A DNA stretch of 64,000 nt from Adiantum capillus-veneris (lineage: Eukaryota; Streptophyta; Polypodiopsida; Polypodiales; Pteridaceae): contig CM043960.1 of the NCBI GenBank assembly GCA_014529385.2, positions 76,469,910 through 76,533,909 on the forward strand, in the 5' to 3' direction. A model generated the notes under the pieces. It worked only from the letters and a program-made list of their open reading frames with translations, was not told where the DNA came from and did not search any database. The position numbers and the translations under genes are program-made. Numbering within the stretch: the first letter of the stretch is position 1; each line of letters starts with the position of its first letter. Positions 1 to 10,186 of this stretch are shown piece after piece.

Positions 1-1325
1 GGTGATTGTGGAGATAGTCGTGTGCATGTAGATACTTTAGGGTCTAAAGCATAGCGTTTATTATCTGCAAAATGTTATTTTAGAACCACTCTATTGTTCC
101 TTCAGTGGTTACATAATCACGAATGGCAGATTGACTGTCATCTGCAGTGCACTCTCTTATCCACTGCTCTACATGGCCGCCATTCCAAAAATGTGAAATG
201 AGCATTGGGATTTCTATGTGGCGGACCATGGCAAGTGGATAAATAATGCCGTGATGAGCTATGTCCAAAACTATGGCTTTGTCCATGACCTACTGATCCA
301 TTGTGGGTCCATGCAAGTGGACTTTGAAGATCTTTGCCGCATACATTGGCTCTTTAAACACAGGATGTGTGACACCTCACGCTTCACGTGTGCCCATCTC
401 CCTTCTCCAATTGCGAAGCCTATATGCTGAAGACGGCCGTTTTTGGCAAAAGATAAATACTGGGGGGAGATGAGACTGATTAAGAGCGAGAGTGGCACTA
501 GTAGTAGACTCTATTCTAACCGTAGTTTTTGGCTCTTCTAGTTTCTGGCTCTTCTGTAGCATTGGAACAGCTGACTTCCACTCTATGCGCTTTGCTGCTC
601 TTTCCAGCTTTCCCTTGCTCTTGAACTCAACATACAACTGTTGCACAAGTTGTATGCGAGTAGCTATGCCTGGCAAAGTAAGGATTTTTGGATTTCTTAG
701 ATCCTAAAAAATCTTTGCAATCTGTCCAACAAACTGCTTGACCATGTTCAATATGAACCTGATGTCATTAGAGATATGTCAAAAGCAGCGGGCATAAATG
801 CGTGATGCAGTTGCTCAAATATAAACTTCACTAAGGCCTTTGTGAACGAGTAATAATGTTCTGAAGTAGAGGGGTTTAGGCAATGACAAAGTTCAGGCTG
901 TGTCATGTGATAAAAGTGATGTACTATCACTTTGAAGGCGAATTTTCGTTGATGTTTCGTCAGCTTAATGTCCACCATGGCTGTAAGACATAATTTTAAA
1001 ACATAAACGTTGTCTGAGGGGAGGGGAAACTCTCAAAATCATGTCATGATCCTAATTCATACACAATTCATAGCAAACGACGACAAATTATGATTGCAAT
1101 ACATAAAATGTGCAATGGAGAGGAGAATACATAAAGAGAGAGATGGAGAGAGGTCAACGTGCCAAGAGTGTGAGGGACGCTCATCACCAGAATGGGACCC
1201 TGTTATGTGCGTTACATAATACACATAAACAATCAAAGCATGAATGTGAACAACCCTGCTTGTGTGAGGTACACTGAACACAAGTCTTGGACGTTGTTGT
1301 AATGTTGATTGATAATGTAATCAAT

Positions 1326-1830
1326 CTAACCCCTAATGAAATGTATGGAACGCACGGCACAACCATCATCAAATAATTTAAAAATCTCAGATTGTGGCCA
1401 AACATTGTATATATTTACATCAAGTCATCTACTGATGAGTGGCGTATCTACGGACAAAAAGTACAAGAGCAAGGCATGTCATGATGAGATGAAGAGGGCA
1501 TAGGTATGCATCTCTCCACTCAGTCGGTAGACAAACGTATCTCTCATATTTCTATGTAGTAAGAATATGACTTATTCCAATCCCTAATGAAGTGTGTGGA
1601 ACTCACAACACAAACATCAGCGGACAATTTAACAATCTCATATGCAAGCCATATATCGTATGTATCTACATCCAAGACAACACCAAGTCATCTAGTGATG
1701 AGCAATGACGTGTCTTTAGAGTTCAAAACACAAGAGTAAATAGCACGTCACACAAAAATGAAGAGGGCATAAGCTATGCATCTCTCCACTCTCTATTTGA
1801 CGAGCAGAACTCTTGCGTTTCTATGTGATA
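1326..1830. repeat. Diverged tandem direct repeat, two copies about 250 bp apart
   Basis: A block starting near 1329 (ccctaatgaa, then catcatcaaataattta, the atgtatc-like part, and agagggcata...gcatctctccact) recurs in the same order from about 1580. The offset is about 251 bases and there are many substitutions and small indels. This fits an old tandem duplication of intergenic DNA. No function is implied. Confidence 0.7.
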
Positions 1831-1967
1831 CAAATGATACTTTGAGCCGATCTAAAATTGAGAAACCTATAGGTCACTCTGAAGTGAAAGGTGTAGCATC
1901 ATGCCTACTGCACTCCAGAGTCAACCACTACATTCTAACTCAGCCTTGTGGTGAGAGATAAGACTAC

Positions 1968-1972
1968 TGCAC
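1968..1972. repeat. Left target-site duplication tgcac
   Basis: The five bases tgcac immediately precede the terminal TG of the leftmost LTR. The identical pentamer follows the terminal CA of the rightmost LTR at 19026-19030. Integrase of LTR elements makes 5-bp staggered cuts in many families, so this marks 1973-19025 as one insertion. Confidence 0.92.
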
Positions 1973-2470
1973 TGTGCGCTCCTTGCCGCACTGTCGAAGC
2001 AAGGGACTTGCCAATACACCGTATGCGAGCCACAAACGGCTCCAAGCACACAACAAGCCTAAACTAGCAAGCTCAAGAGAGCAAAGGGTGTGTCACTCAC
2101 CGCTCTACGCTCGCCTTCGTGGTGGATTCCTCGCCACGATGAAGAAGAAGCTGCAGTCGTGCCGTGCTCAACTGCTTCGCCGCCGTCGTGCCTTCGTAAT
2201 GCTCGATCGCACACACACTCTCCCTCTCTCTCTCTCTCACACACACACACACAAGGAGGTGAAGAAGAAGAAGATGGAGATGGAGCAAGAGCACTCTTCA
2301 ATTGCACAAATGAGAGAATGAGTAAAAATTAGGTTTAGTTGGCTTTTATAGGAGCTCACCCCATTCACACTTGGGCGCCCATGCTTAACCAACTAATCCC
2401 TTGAATGTCCAAGTTAAAGTGCGCCTCTCGTCGTAGGTGATGGGGTGTCCGTGAGCCGTGAGGGTTAACA
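1973..2470 (-). repeat. LTR A (3' LTR of the gypsy complex)
   Basis: The 498-bp LTR begins TGTGCGCTCC and ends GGGTTAACA on the plus strand. It contains a CT/CA microsatellite. Relative to LTR C it lacks 77 bp (corresponding to 18908-18984) and has about five substitutions in its left half. The element reads on the minus strand, so its transcript would enter this LTR from the right. Confidence 0.92.
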
Positions 2471-2483
2471 TGCCCCCCTTCCT
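2471..2483 (-). other. Polypurine tract, first unit
   Basis: Read on the minus strand this is AGGAAGGGGGGCA, directly abutting the LTR start TGTTAACC. Its purine run and position next to the 3' LTR are those of the primer for plus-strand DNA synthesis. Confidence 0.88.
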
Positions 2484-4027
2484 GATGTAGATTCCGTCCT
2501 CGGAAGCTATTGAGTTGAAGCTGGTTCGTCGAGGTGGAAGAGCATTTGAGATGAATGTCCTTAGCCTTCTTCAGTCACTGCAAAATCAAACAACATTGGC
2601 ACAGTAATGGCATTCTCTTAAAAAGCATATGCAGTTTTAGGTAGACACATTGATTGGTAAAAGAATTTCAAACAATTTGTTAGCAATGAACATTAAATTG
2701 CAATGTAATCAAATGCATAAACAGATGTAAAGGTAGAAAATTAAACAAGTCTGGGGTTGCTAATTTGACGGTCGAAAAGCACTAGAGATCGAATATTAAT
2801 ACCATGGGTAAGCTTCTTAATTTTCTCTGGTCAATTAAGTTGTTTAATCGCGAGAGCCAAGTATTCATGTTCGAGGGCTGACTAGAGGCTATATCTAGAA
2901 AACTTTGTAGTTAAGCTACCATAAAAGGAATTTCTCATGAAATCATCGCCTGACTGATTACTTTTTCTTTGACCCCCCAAAGTCTTTTCACATTGATTCA
3001 ATTATGATGTGTGTGCTTATTTTGTATGCCTTGGGTTTTTTGCTTCTCAAGGAAAAGCGCCCACACTGGGAACCTCTAGGGCTCTAGTACCATAGGCGAT
3101 ACATGTGAGTGAAGTACCAATTCAAGCCAGGATTTCTCTTCCAGCTTAAAATTTTACATTGTGGCACTTTGATTTTTTGTTTGTTCATTTTCAACATTTT
3201 AATTTTGTAACTTTGGGGGGTCATATAACACTGTTACCCTCCCCAGGCTCATCACATTAGTAAACTCCCTTTATAATACTTAAGCTAAAGGTCAATAGGG
3301 TTAAGCCCACTAGAAAGCCCTAGTACATTTCATACAATGCTGCCTAAATCGGATTAAGAACCTAAGTAACCATTGTTTATTAGGAAGGCATTCCCCATGG
3401 TATTAAGAGAAGATTTCTAATACCTAGCTTGGTCAAACTAGCTTAGTCGGACTGCTTGATTTTTACCCCTAAACAAGTGATTATGACAAAAGATTGCATT
3501 GAATTAAATGTTGGATACTAAGCCAATGCGCTGAATATTATGCTACCAATCACAATCAAAGCAGACAAACATGGATGCAACGAGAGAAAGGTTCCATGAA
3601 GGTCCAAATCCTATCAATAGCAACACGCTCCTGTACACACTTAGGAAACAAAAGGAATACCTCCAGGAGGCACATCAGTGGAAAAAGAGAACTTTGTTAA
3701 TCACTCAACTCTAAAACAGAAACACTCCTATCGTACTAATCTTACCTACCCTCCATCACTCAAGTGATGAGGATCAAAGGTGTTTTATGGCATAGGTTTC
3801 TGTTTCACTGTACCAAATGTGACATGTGTAGGTATGAGTCAATGTTTTGACTTTAATGTGCATACTCGTTTGCTAATTGCTCTTGCTCTTTATTTTTTGT
3901 TTTTTGTGAGTATAAAGCTTTATATGTACATTCCCTAAGATTGGAATTGAGAGGTCAGGGAAAAAGGTTGAGAGGGAAACAAATGAATGATGACTGTCAG
4001 CAAACACTCCCCCCTTCCTTGGGTAGA
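2484..4027 (-). other. Long 3' noncoding region of the gypsy element, first unit
   Basis: About 1.5 kb between the stop of the gag-protease ORF and the polypurine tract, with no supported ORF. Recognisably related sequence lies at the same place in the element at the right end (52078-53400) and, reversed, in the plus-strand relic (22490-23578). The block with ataccatgg...attccc and tttataatacttaagc is easy to align between them. It may carry 3'-end processing or packaging signals, but that is inference. Confidence 0.75.
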
Positions 4028-7000
4028 TCATACCATTTGAAATGAGCTTGTCACCCTTTGAAACCAATTATTCCAGTTGGTAATAGGTGAGGATTTTTGC
4101 CAGTAGTTTTCTATTACCCTAGGTGCCTTGTCAAGCTGCAAGGGTGGTAAGGTACTCTCCCAAGATTGAACTTGAAGTGGTTCATCAGGTGATTCTTGAA
4201 CACTGGGAGGTGTGGATTCTTTTGTAGCTTCATTGAGGTCCATTACTATAGATGGAGGCTGTGTAGAAGCTTTTACCTCTATGGATGTATTACATGAGGA
4301 GCTAGAATCTTCATGGGACTCCCCCCTTCCTGAGCTAGGTGGAACAAATCGTTCTTTCTTTGGTACCCAAACTAGCTCGAGAGCAGGTGTGTAGCATTCT
4401 GTGATTTTTTTCTTTCCACGATCATTGATTTGTTTTGGAGCTACGGGATTGGGCTCACTTGGGTCAGGTGATAGGTAAGAGCACAATCTACGTTTTGGCA
4501 CCCAGATTTGATCATTTCCTTGATAGTAGCCTTGGGCTTCCAATAGTCGTTTAGGGATCCATCGCAACATTTTCTTACTTTTCTTGGAGCGAGTGGTACG
4601 TTTCTTACAAGGCTTCTGTTTTTTAGCACTAGCTATGGTCACTAAAGAAGCTTTAGGGACCCACTTGTATGTTTTCTTCGTTACATTAGGATGAGTCTTG
4701 TCAGAAGCGATATGCATTGCTTGTAGCATATTTAAGGGTATAGGAATTTCATCCCCCTCAGGTGTTACCCAGGTCGTCCCCCTATTTCCCCAAGTGTCTA
4801 TGGTTGATGCTAGGTGGACCCAATCCACATTGTCTGATTCCGTCATACCAGGTAGGATATCCATATAAGGAGAATCTTGGCCAATGTCTGTATCCTTCTT
4901 ACAAGTATAACAATATTGTAGTGGGGCCGAGTGAACTGTGGTGGCAGAGCGATGATCAATAATGGTTTTACTCCCTAAGGGGTGTACCTTACCAGTCACC
5001 AAATCCACTCTGAGAACAGAGTCTTGGAATTGCAAATAGACATGATTTTTAGACCAATCGTGAACCATTTGTGCTTCCCTCATGAATGGTCGTCCTAAAA
5101 TCATTTCATATGACATAAGGTGTTTAGAGAAATCCATTACAATGAACGTATGTCGTACCTTGTGTCCTAGAACTTTGATCTTAAGATCCTTGAGCATCCC
5201 CATAGGTTTGGCTATGGTACCATTTGCCATCTTTACCACAATGTTAGTAACACTGAGGCGGGGTTTTCCCATGGATTCCCAACAATCTTTTGTAACGATG
5301 CTAACTCCCGCACCACCATCAAGAATTCCCTTTATAGTTAATCCCTTGGTAGTGATGGGTAGGGTCGCATTAGACTCGTCGCCTTCAAAATACTGCCCTA
5401 ATTCGTTAATGGGTACCTCGATCACAGACTCGTGTCCATCTAAGTCAAGTGATTGCACATGATTTTCCTCATCAATCATAATCGAGTCAGGCCTATTTGG
5501 TTGCGCAAACTGCGGTAATCCCGTTTGTAGCTCTCCGTTAAGGAATGCTCGAAGTGCAAGGAATAACTCAGGATCTCCATACAGCTTTGCTATGATCGTG
5601 GTTCGGACCTTAGAAGACATGAAGTCCACTAGTTTGGCAACATTCATTGGCGTTTTGCAGGGTGTAGGTCCTTGACTAGGAACTGGTGAGGATGGAATCT
5701 CATATTCCTCAATGGGATCAGGTATTCCTTCGTTAAACATCCTTTCCGACAAGAAGGGTGTATGCTCACTTTCTGATGTCCTGTCCTCACTCCCTTCTTG
5801 GATGATACTAGATATGGATAACGGTCTATGGTTCATGTGGGGTGGATGAACTTGTGTGGGAAACACTGTGTCATGAATTTTGACCTGCATGGGTTCTGGT
5901 TCTAGTTTCCTTTGAGTCTCCTCCACTAAACCTCTTAGATGTTTCACCTGCTTAATCTCGTCTACTGGGTTTGGGTACGTCCCAATCTTCTTTTTACGAT
6001 TCTTCCCTTTTTGCCCCTGCGGTTTATCTTGGGGGTCTTGGATTGGATTTGGAAACACTTGTGGTGTTTTCAGAGGCTCTTTATGGTTTTCTCTTATTCG
6101 GTTTTCATTTGGTTCCATGTTACGGTTTTCTTTGTCGGTCTTTCCCTTTGTGGTATTGGTTCTAGTCTCCATTGTCTCGACTGAATCTGAATCATCCTCG
6201 AGGTCATTCATATACACAGGGTCATCTCCTGTTCCTATGTTTGTTTTGGAACTTGGCTTTGAATTTTCCGTATTCTGCGACTTCTTCCTTCGTGTCTTGT
6301 TTTTCTTTGCTTGGATAATTGACGCGGTATCTCTCTCTTCGAGGATATGTCCTGGCCCTTGAAGCATGGACCGTGTAATCGCATAAGCGGGTGCGACGGG
6401 TGGTATTGGTGATGTCACAGTAGCAATTTCGACCAAATTCAGGGGTGTGATTTTAGGCGCATTTGGGTTATAGGGGCATTGGGCAATCAAGTGATCTATG
6501 CCACAACGATTACATGTGAGTATTGGCATTGCAGACGTGCTCCCTTGATTCACTTGCATCTGTGCAGCATTCTTTTGCAGCCTAATAGGGCACTCCGCTA
6601 CTCGATGTGGTCCACCACACTCGTAGCATTGAAGAGGTGGCCTCCTAGCCTGGGTGTTGATATTTTGACCTCTGGATGCGAGAGCAGCAGCTTGATAAAC
6701 CGGCTTGACTTGTCCCCAACAATCTTCCATGTAGTATATAGGACACTCTTCCAATGTATCAAGTCCGTAGGCAATACTAGTGTCTATTTCCTCCTCACAG
6801 CCATCTGGATAAGCATTTGATGGCTCGCAACCCACTTGGTTCATAGGGGCGACTCTTGGATGCGGGGGCTGCGGTCCTAGCACAGGAGGTGGTAACGGTG
6901 TAGCTTGTACAACATTTTGAGATCTAGGGACCATGTGTTGCGGTAGTTGCTCAACAGGTGGAGTAGGCATCAATACAGGAGCTCGAGGCGCATCCGTCCA

Positions 7001-8449
7001 GGCTACAGGTGGTCTATTTGCCATCATACGTTTGATCATTAAACAATCCTTAGCTTGGTGACCATACCTACCACATGCGTTGCAAGTTCCATTAAATTTT
7101 ACTCTAAACGTAGGGCACTCACTAGTACTATGTGGACCTAAGCAAATGGAACACCATTGTTGCTCCCTTCTTGGATACATGTGACTATTTTGAGGGGGTC
7201 GATTATCCTTAAGAGACTCTTGGATTGCCTTGGTGAGGTCTGTCAAGAATGTCTCAAATACCTTTGGCTCATTGGCAATGGGCTTTGCAGTCATGGGTTC
7301 ATACTCAATGGCTTGTGAGCTAGTGGATCTCGTGTCAGTAGACACCCTCATGCCTGCTATCATCAAGTTGTCCTCTAATTGGATTGCATTGGCAGTGACA
7401 TCTTCCCAGGTTGTGATACCTCTAATCACTAGTCCATTATAGATTCCTTCATTCCTCAACCCTCGAATGAATCGATCAAGCAGTTGGTTATTGTTGAAGC
7501 GCTCATTTACAGGGCAACGAGAGTTTAAGTGCTTTAGACGACTAATGAAGTCCCTTACTGACTCTCCTTCCTTACGTTCGGCCTTTTGTAGCTGAGATGC
7601 TACACCCCAAAGCACACCTTCTCGTATGTACTCCTTTAGAAACAACCTTCGAAGGGTAGGGTAGATTGTTTTCTCGTCCACCCTTAGGGTCCTATACCAA
7701 TCTCCAGCCTTCCCAGTTAATGTCAAGCTTAAGGCATTGCACTTATGTAGTTCGTTGCGTTCCCCTAAGGAATCACATACTTGTTCAAACACTTCAATGT
7801 GTTTTCTAGCATCTTCGTCCCCATTGAATTTTTGCGTGAGTTTGGCAATTTGTACTGCCTTACTTCTAGGCTCTCTATCAGATGCATGACGCATATTTTC
7901 CGCGATAGATCGACCTATGGTTTGAGCAAACGCTGCCAAGTCACCTATGTGAGGAGGTAGGGCCGGTGGAGGTACTCTTGGAATCATATGTGGGAGAGGA
8001 ACGGGTACCGGTCTTGGCATATGTGTGGATGATGCAGGATATGGAACATAACCGGGCATAGGTCCACTCGGATAAGGGCTAGGGAGCGGCACTCGAGGAG
8101 CATAAGCAAGTGGTACAATTGGAGGTGTGGGGGCCATGTGTGCATAAGGGGCTAGAGGCACATATGGTCGAGGCCCCATATTAGGTACTACGACACTAGG
8201 TAGTGGCACTGCGCTAACCGTAGATGTCATCGGTACATTCTCTGTCAGGCTTATCCCTGGAGTGAGCACTGTGTTTTCCTTAATAGAGGGTTGAGCCAAG
8301 TTAGGGAAGCTAAAGTTTTCGCTCGGAGGCTCAGATTGCATAGAGACCCCAGGTGAAATGACGTAAGATGGGTCCATGGGACTCATTAGAGGAGTCTCCA
8401 TTTGTGATAGAGTAGGCTGTTGAGCCTTGCTCGTATCCAGAAATCTCAT
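4028..8449 (-). CDS. Gag-protease polyprotein of a pol-less gypsy element, copy 1
   Basis: Intact 1473-codon ORF. A proline-rich N-terminal part is followed by a Retrotrans_gag-type capsid domain (about residues 195-330, with AGDWYRTL and ESVRDFISRLKHLNSRCP). There are four Cys/His clusters: CSICLGPHSTSEC near 433, CNACGRYGHQAKDC near 455, CYECGGPHRVAEC near 608 and CNRCGIDHLIAQC near 646. Then comes a basic, charged linker. A retropepsin-like domain has ILDGGAGVSIV near 1043 and MILGRPFM about 90 residues later. The C-terminal 210 residues carry four W-[VI]-P-K motifs (near 1261, 1296, 1316 and 1362). RT, RNase H and integrase are absent. The tail matches the far C-terminal end of the pol-bearing relative's polyprotein, so the ORF is an in-frame fusion across a pol deletion. 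Frame continues upstream through one TGA into the ORF at 8477-9208. Middle residue of the protease triad is Gly rather than Ser/Thr. Confidence 0.92.
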   Translation of the reverse strand: MRFLDTSKAQQPTLSQMETPLMSPMDPSYVISPGVSMQSEPPSENFSFPNLAQPSIKENTVLTPGISLTENVPMTSTVSAVPLPSVVVPNMGPRPYVPLAPYAHMAPTPPIVPLAYAPRVPLPSPYPSGPMPGYVPYPASSTHMPRPVPVPLPHMIPRVPPPALPPHIGDLAAFAQTIGRSIAENMRHASDREPRSKAVQIAKLTQKFNGDEDARKHIEVFEQVCDSLGERNELHKCNALSLTLTGKAGDWYRTLRVDEKTIYPTLRRLFLKEYIREGVLWGVASQLQKAERKEGESVRDFISRLKHLNSRCPVNERFNNNQLLDRFIRGLRNEGIYNGLVIRGITTWEDVTANAIQLEDNLMIAGMRVSTDTRSTSSQAIEYEPMTAKPIANEPKVFETFLTDLTKAIQESLKDNRPPQNSHMYPRREQQWCSICLGPHSTSECPTFRVKFNGTCNACGRYGHQAKDCLMIKRMMANRPPVAWTDAPRAPVLMPTPPVEQLPQHMVPRSQNVVQATPLPPPVLGPQPPHPRVAPMNQVGCEPSNAYPDGCEEEIDTSIAYGLDTLEECPIYYMEDCWGQVKPVYQAAALASRGQNINTQARRPPLQCYECGGPHRVAECPIRLQKNAAQMQVNQGSTSAMPILTCNRCGIDHLIAQCPYNPNAPKITPLNLVEIATVTSPIPPVAPAYAITRSMLQGPGHILEERDTASIIQAKKNKTRRKKSQNTENSKPSSKTNIGTGDDPVYMNDLEDDSDSVETMETRTNTTKGKTDKENRNMEPNENRIRENHKEPLKTPQVFPNPIQDPQDKPQGQKGKNRKKKIGTYPNPVDEIKQVKHLRGLVEETQRKLEPEPMQVKIHDTVFPTQVHPPHMNHRPLSISSIIQEGSEDRTSESEHTPFLSERMFNEGIPDPIEEYEIPSSPVPSQGPTPCKTPMNVAKLVDFMSSKVRTTIIAKLYGDPELFLALRAFLNGELQTGLPQFAQPNRPDSIMIDEENHVQSLDLDGHESVIEVPINELGQYFEGDESNATLPITTKGLTIKGILDGGAGVSIVTKDCWESMGKPRLSVTNIVVKMANGTIAKPMGMLKDLKIKVLGHKVRHTFIVMDFSKHLMSYEMILGRPFMREAQMVHDWSKNHVYLQFQDSVLRVDLVTGKVHPLGSKTIIDHRSATTVHSAPLQYCYTCKKDTDIGQDSPYMDILPGMTESDNVDWVHLASTIDTWGNRGTTWVTPEGDEIPIPLNMLQAMHIASDKTHPNVTKKTYKWVPKASLVTIASAKKQKPCKKRTTRSKKSKKMLRWIPKRLLEAQGYYQGNDQIWVPKRRLCSYLSPDPSEPNPVAPKQINDRGKKKITECYTPALELVWVPKKERFVPPSSGRGESHEDSSSSCNTSIEVKASTQPPSIVMDLNEATKESTPPSVQESPDEPLQVQSWESTLPPLQLDKAPRVIENYWQKSSPITNWNNWFQRVTSSFQMV

Positions 8450-8476
8450 GGGGCCAGTTGAGAGTATATTTACCCC

Positions 8477-9208
8477 TCAGTTTTGCCTTTCTGATTGAAT
8501 AATGCCATGGATAACATTACAGATCATTTTCTGTTGATCTTCGATGCTCGTGGCACTAGAGGTGGATTGTACAATCTCTATCCATCCTACATGGTAGGCG
8601 TGGCCAGAGTGTAGATCCGTCAACACCTCAGTGTGGAGGTCGTATGTCCAATGATCATTAATGAACAATCCTTCTAAAGTCGACGTGTTAACGGTTTCTT
8701 GTGAGGTAGAAGCAATGTTGCTCCCCATGGTTTTACTTGTCACCAACGGTACTCTAGAGGGAACTTCTGAAGGAGGCAGCTCAACAGGGCCTTCTTGGTA
8801 AGAAGTTGGCAGGATATCCACATGGACACTCTTTGGGGGTGTGGGGTCTACGTGCGATGTGAAAGGAGAGTCCACTTCCCCACCCCCGTCGTGTGCTTCA
8901 TTTGCATCAGGTTCCGAGCGAGTAGCTCTACCTAATGTTTCCATGAAACGGCTAAACATACTAGTACTAGGCTGTGGAGCTTCGGGAGGTGCATGGCCTT
9001 CTCTCTCAGTGTTTTGGTTAGGGTATGCTTCCATGATTTCTGAGTCGGAGGAGGAATCACTAGCGGCTATTTTAGGGTCTTGGGTGGTGCTACCTTGTGT
9101 CCCCGCTGAGGGTCTAGAGCTTATCGTGGATGGGTAATGGGTGTCCGTATGAACAGAGGCACCCTCAATATGTTCGTGTTCTAGCACTCGCCCAGAGCGT
9201 AAGTGCAT
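8477..9208 (-). CDS. N-terminal gag region ORF upstream of a shared TGA, copy 1
   Basis: A 243-codon ORF starting MHLRSGRVLEHEH, rich in Ser, Thr, Pro and Glu, with no named domain. It is in frame with the 1473-codon ORF and separated from it only by a TGA and eight sense codons before that ORF's first Met. In the pol-bearing relative (62843-61752) the corresponding stretch reads through this point (ELERQNTGI), so the TGA is a derived stop or a programmed readthrough site. The downstream ORF's Met may be the working start if this part is untranslated or separately made. Both tandem copies share the stop, so it predates the duplication. Confidence 0.75.
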   Translation of the reverse strand: MHLRSGRVLEHEHIEGASVHTDTHYPSTISSRPSAGTQGSTTQDPKIAASDSSSDSEIMEAYPNQNTEREGHAPPEAPQPSTSMFSRFMETLGRATRSEPDANEAHDGGGEVDSPFTSHVDPTPPKSVHVDILPTSYQEGPVELPPSEVPSRVPLVTSKTMGSNIASTSQETVNTSTLEGLFINDHWTYDLHTEVLTDLHSGHAYHVGWIEIVQSTSSATSIEDQQKMICNVIHGIIQSERQN

Positions 9209-9589
9209 GTGCTTCTGATACCCTAAGGTGTCAAAAAGCTGCTCTAGGAGGCCTTGTGACTAGTTTTTAGCGTGTTTTTTGTTTGTTTTTTTGCTAGATT
9301 TTTTAGAGCGTGTCGTGGAATGGGCCGTGTGATAGCTCGAAACGAGCGTATCGGTCAGAGGGTCGTGCCGTGCTTTACAGCCCTCCGTTTGGTCACTCTA
9401 TGCCCTCGGAATCCCTAAAACTGTCAATTTCCAGTAGGGAACTAGGCCCAAACTAGAAAGTCTAAGGGTGCAAGTGGGAAGAGAAAGGAGGAGAGTGGAG
9501 GACTTTTCCCACATGCTCTCATTCTCTCTTGAGGGAGTAGGGTATATATATAAGAGTGAGTCTAATATATATCATAAGATTGAGGACTG

Positions 9590-9634
9590 AGGCCTGGGCC
9601 TGGGCCTGGGCTTGGGCTTGGGCTTGGGCTTGGG
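9590..9634. repeat. Hexamer array (cctggg / cttggg), first unit
   Basis: About seven tandem hexamers alternating ctgggc and ttgggc. The same array sits at the matching place in the second unit (17829-17873), and a shorter version occurs near 63200 in the right-hand element, so it is a family feature of the leader. Confidence 0.85.
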
Positions 9635-9829
9635 AAAATGATCTCGATCTATCTTTTATACAAACCAACCCGTCCGTTTTAAAAGTCACGTTTTTTTATT
9701 TTCGAAAAATTTCGCCGCCCGCTCACTCGCGTTTTTAATTTTCGTTTTTTTTTTTTTTGGAAATTTTTTTTTCTGTTTTTTTTGGAGAAAAAATAAAAAA
9801 ATTTTAAATTATTTTTTTCCTTTTTGGTG

Positions 9830-10090
9830 CAGAAAATACAGAAATTGAAAACGCAGAAATTGAAAATGCAAAAATGCAGAAAATTGAAAAACGCAGAAAT
9901 GCAGAAATTGCAGAAAATTGTAGAAATTGCAGAAAAAACGCAGAAATGCAGAAATTGCAAAAAATTGAAAAAACGCAGAAATGCAGAAAATTGCAGAAAT
10001 TGAAAACGCCGAACTTGAAATTGCAGAAATTGAAAAAACGCAGACAATAGCAGAAATTGAAACTTGACAGCAAATACAGAAAACGCAAAA
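9830..10090. repeat. Short-period A-rich tract of cagaaattg words, first unit
   Basis: Dozens of variants of the words gcagaaattg, cagaaaattg and gaaaaacgcag follow each other with a loose period of roughly 10-13 bases. The plus strand is strongly purine-rich. The right-hand element keeps only a few such words near 63850-63900, so the array expanded in the pol-less subfamily. Confidence 0.85.
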
Positions 10091-10186
10091 AACAGAAATC
10101 TCCACACACTCCTTCCCTGCCTTTCCTATGATAGAAATTGCACCACAAGGAAGCGTAAAGTGCTAACCGAGCTTAGTGTAGGGCAT

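Larger units (their letters stand above)
1..1972. other. Left flank, no recognisable gene
   Basis: No domain is recognisable on either strand. Short open frames exist (for example about 377-676 on the minus strand), but none shows a family motif, and composition looks like old intergenic or decayed transposon sequence. The only structure I can support is the diverged direct repeat at about 1326-1830. The segment ends with the 5-bp target-site duplication of the gypsy complex at 1973. Confidence 0.5.
9209..10186 (-). other. Gypsy leader (5' untranslated region), first unit
   Basis: About 1 kb between the primer-binding site and the first ORF. It holds a palindromic TATA-rich stretch (gtatatatataag near 9542), a hexamer array, homopolymeric T/A stretches near 9740-9830 and a long A-rich short-repeat tract. 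Open frames here translate to Phe-rich or Trp-Ala repeats and are low-complexity artefacts. Confidence 0.75.

Noticed and set aside
1-700. Possible host exon in the left flank
   Set aside because: Short frames on both strands, no splice-consistent series and no recognisable motif.
9590-9634. Telomere-like array
   Set aside because: The unit is ctgggc/ttgggc, not the plant telomere unit TTTAGGG, and it lies inside a retrotransposon leader.
9556-9738. Trp-Ala repeat ORF
   Set aside because: Produced by the ctgggc hexamer array; low complexity.
9679-10148. Phe-rich minus-strand open frames of 98-142 codons in the gypsy leader
   Set aside because: They are translations of the cagaaattg repeat tract in three frames at once; no family pattern, and the same tract is rearranged in the relative.
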